A DNA stretch of 5,832 bases from positions 1 to 5,832 of the forward strand of contig JAQSXM010000241.1 in NCBI GenBank assembly GCA_029256645.1. The letters run 5' to 3'. The position numbers and the translations under genes are program-made. This stretch comes from Sporomusa sp. (GTDB lineage: Bacteria > Bacillota_C > Negativicutes > Sporomusales > Sporomusaceae). The notes below the pieces were generated by a model. The model made no database searches, was not told the DNA's origin, and saw only the letters and a program-made list of their open reading frames with translations. This document shows, in pieces, positions 4,842-5,832 of this stretch (the stretch's first letter is position 1; each line of letters begins with the position of its first letter).

Positions 4842-5832
4842 ATGCCCCAAAGGTTTATTATCATTGATGGAAGCAGTCTGGTACATCGGGCATTTCATGC
4901 TCTGCCGATGCTGCGCACCGCAGGCGGTCTGTATACTAATGCTGTATATGGTTTTACGACTATGCTTGTTAAATTACTGACAGATTACAAACCTGATCTG
5001 CTGGCTGTTGCTTTTGATAAAGGCCGGGTGACCTTCAGGAATGAAACTTATCAGCAATATAAGGCTCATCGCCAGGCTACTCCAGGTGAACTTTCCGAAC
5101 AGTTTCCGCTAATTCGCGATTTGTTAGGTGCGTTTGGAATAGCTACTATTGAAGAGCAGGGATATGAAGCAGATGATATTTTAGGAACCCTTGCCGATAA
5201 AGCGGCCAACCTAGGTTGTGAGGTCTTGATTGTAACCGGTGACCGCGATGCACTGCAATTAATAGGGCCGGGAACCACGGTGCTGCTTACTAGAAAAGGC
5301 ATTTCCGAGATGGAGATTATGGATGCAGCTGCGCTTAAGGAAAAATACGGGTTAACACCTACTCAATTTATTGATATGAAAGGCTTAATGGGAGATACCT
5401 CGGATAACATACCTGGGGTACCAGGCATTGGAGAAAAAACAGCAATAAAATTGTTGTCACAATTCGGCTCTATGGAAAATGTGCTGGCAAGCATTGAGAG
5501 TGTAGCAGGGAAAAAACTTCAAGAGAATCTGCGGCAATATGCCGAACAGGCAGTTTTATCTAAGCGCCTTGCCACCATTGTTTGTGATATGCCGCTTGAA
5601 TTTACTCCGGAGAGCTTTAAGATTAATCCTAACAGAGAAGCTGTTAAAGAACTGTTCGCTAAGTTTGAGTTTAAGAACATGCTGACCAAGTTTGATATTT
5701 TGTTTGCAGGAACCGTCATTGAGGATGCAGCACAAGTGGAAACAAAAACTGTTGAGCTTATATCTCCGGTTATTGTTTCAAGCAGGCGTGATCTTGAGGA
5801 TTTCCATGCGGCAGCTAAGCAGAACGGTGATA
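4842..5832 (+). CDS. polA: DNA polymerase I, N-terminal part (3' end outside window)
   Basis: ATG 4842 follows the Shine-Dalgarno AAGGGTGG (4827-4834) by seven bases. The frame stays open to the window end, giving 330 residues of a protein normally about 850-900 long. The visible part is the 5'-3' exonuclease (flap nuclease) domain, residues 1 to about 290. Acidic metal ligands are in place: Asp9 (IIIDGSS), Asp59 (AFDKG), Glu109/Asp111/Asp112 (YEADD), Asp134/Asp136 (TGDRD) and Asp185/Asp188 (GDTSDN). The DNA-binding helix-hairpin motif GVPGIGEKTA is at 192-201, and the Lys74/Arg77 region (QQYKAHR) matches the substrate-binding arch. From about 300 the linker toward the 3'-5' exonuclease-like domain begins (VELISPVIVSSRRDLEDF). 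The enzyme removes RNA primers and fills gaps in lagging-strand replication and excision repair. Nothing looks broken. It is a housekeeping gene in its own transcription unit after a terminator. Confidence 0.97.
   Translation, partial: MPQRFIIIDGSSLVHRAFHALPMLRTAGGLYTNAVYGFTTMLVKLLTDYKPDLLAVAFDKGRVTFRNETYQQYKAHRQATPGELSEQFPLIRDLLGAFGIATIEEQGYEADDILGTLADKAANLGCEVLIVTGDRDALQLIGPGTTVLLTRKGISEMEIMDAAALKEKYGLTPTQFIDMKGLMGDTSDNIPGVPGIGEKTAIKLLSQFGSMENVLASIESVAGKKLQENLRQYAEQAVLSKRLATIVCDMPLEFTPESFKINPNREAVKELFAKFEFKNMLTKFDILFAGTVIEDAAQVETKTVELISPVIVSSRRDLEDFHAAAKQNGD

Noticed and set aside
1708..5719. Several minus-strand open frames of 60-119 codons opposite the kinase, transpeptidase and polA genes
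   Set aside because: They mirror strong + strand genes, have no ribosome sites or recognisable domains, and show low-complexity Ser/Ile-rich translations typical of antisense shadows.

Overview
The window looks like chromosomal sequence from an endospore-forming Firmicute. I lean to the Clostridia/Negativicutes side (a Sporomusa/Pelosinus-like organism), but this is inference. The support is a DUF2935-type protein, a soluble PAS sensor kinase of the sporulation-kinase kind, an L,D-transpeptidase fused to a copper-amine-oxidase-N-like module (common in that group), AT-leaning composition, strong purine-rich ribosome binding sites, and promoter-like sequences matching the sigma-H and Spo0A consensus of spore formers. 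Every gene I can support is on the + strand.

Layout. 2-355 is the 3' end of a DUF2935-like gene cut by the window edge, followed by a hairpin terminator near 433-470. 492-805 is a compact single-gene unit: a sigma-A-like promoter, a 51-residue hypothetical protein (574-729) and a strong hairpin. 806-1105 holds no intact gene, only short open fragments in three frames that may be a decayed gene. 1106-1860 holds a MerR-type DNA-binding protein with a long coiled coil (1214-1795), preceded by two inverted repeats and a sigma-H-like promoter and closed by a clear terminator. 1861-2193 is a long regulatory intergenic region. It has two perfect, oppositely oriented Spo0A-box sequences forming the arms of an inverted repeat, then a sigma-H-like promoter. 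2194-3336 is a soluble PAS/HisKA/HATPase sensor kinase. 3445-4656 is a secreted or membrane-anchored L,D-transpeptidase with its own terminator. 4842 to the window end is the first 330 residues of DNA polymerase I (polA).

How it fits together (inference). The coiled-coil MerR protein has the architecture of the Bacillus chromosome-anchoring protein RacA, and its sigma-H-like promoter shares an 11-base identical block with the one before the kinase. The kinase also carries Spo0A-box sequences. A reasonable reading is two early-sporulation units, with the kinase feeding the Spo0A phosphorelay and being fed back on by Spo0A and sigma-H. The L,D-transpeptidase may add a cell-wall or spore-wall role. 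polA is a housekeeping gene that happens to follow. I found no mobile element, CRISPR array, tRNA or rRNA.
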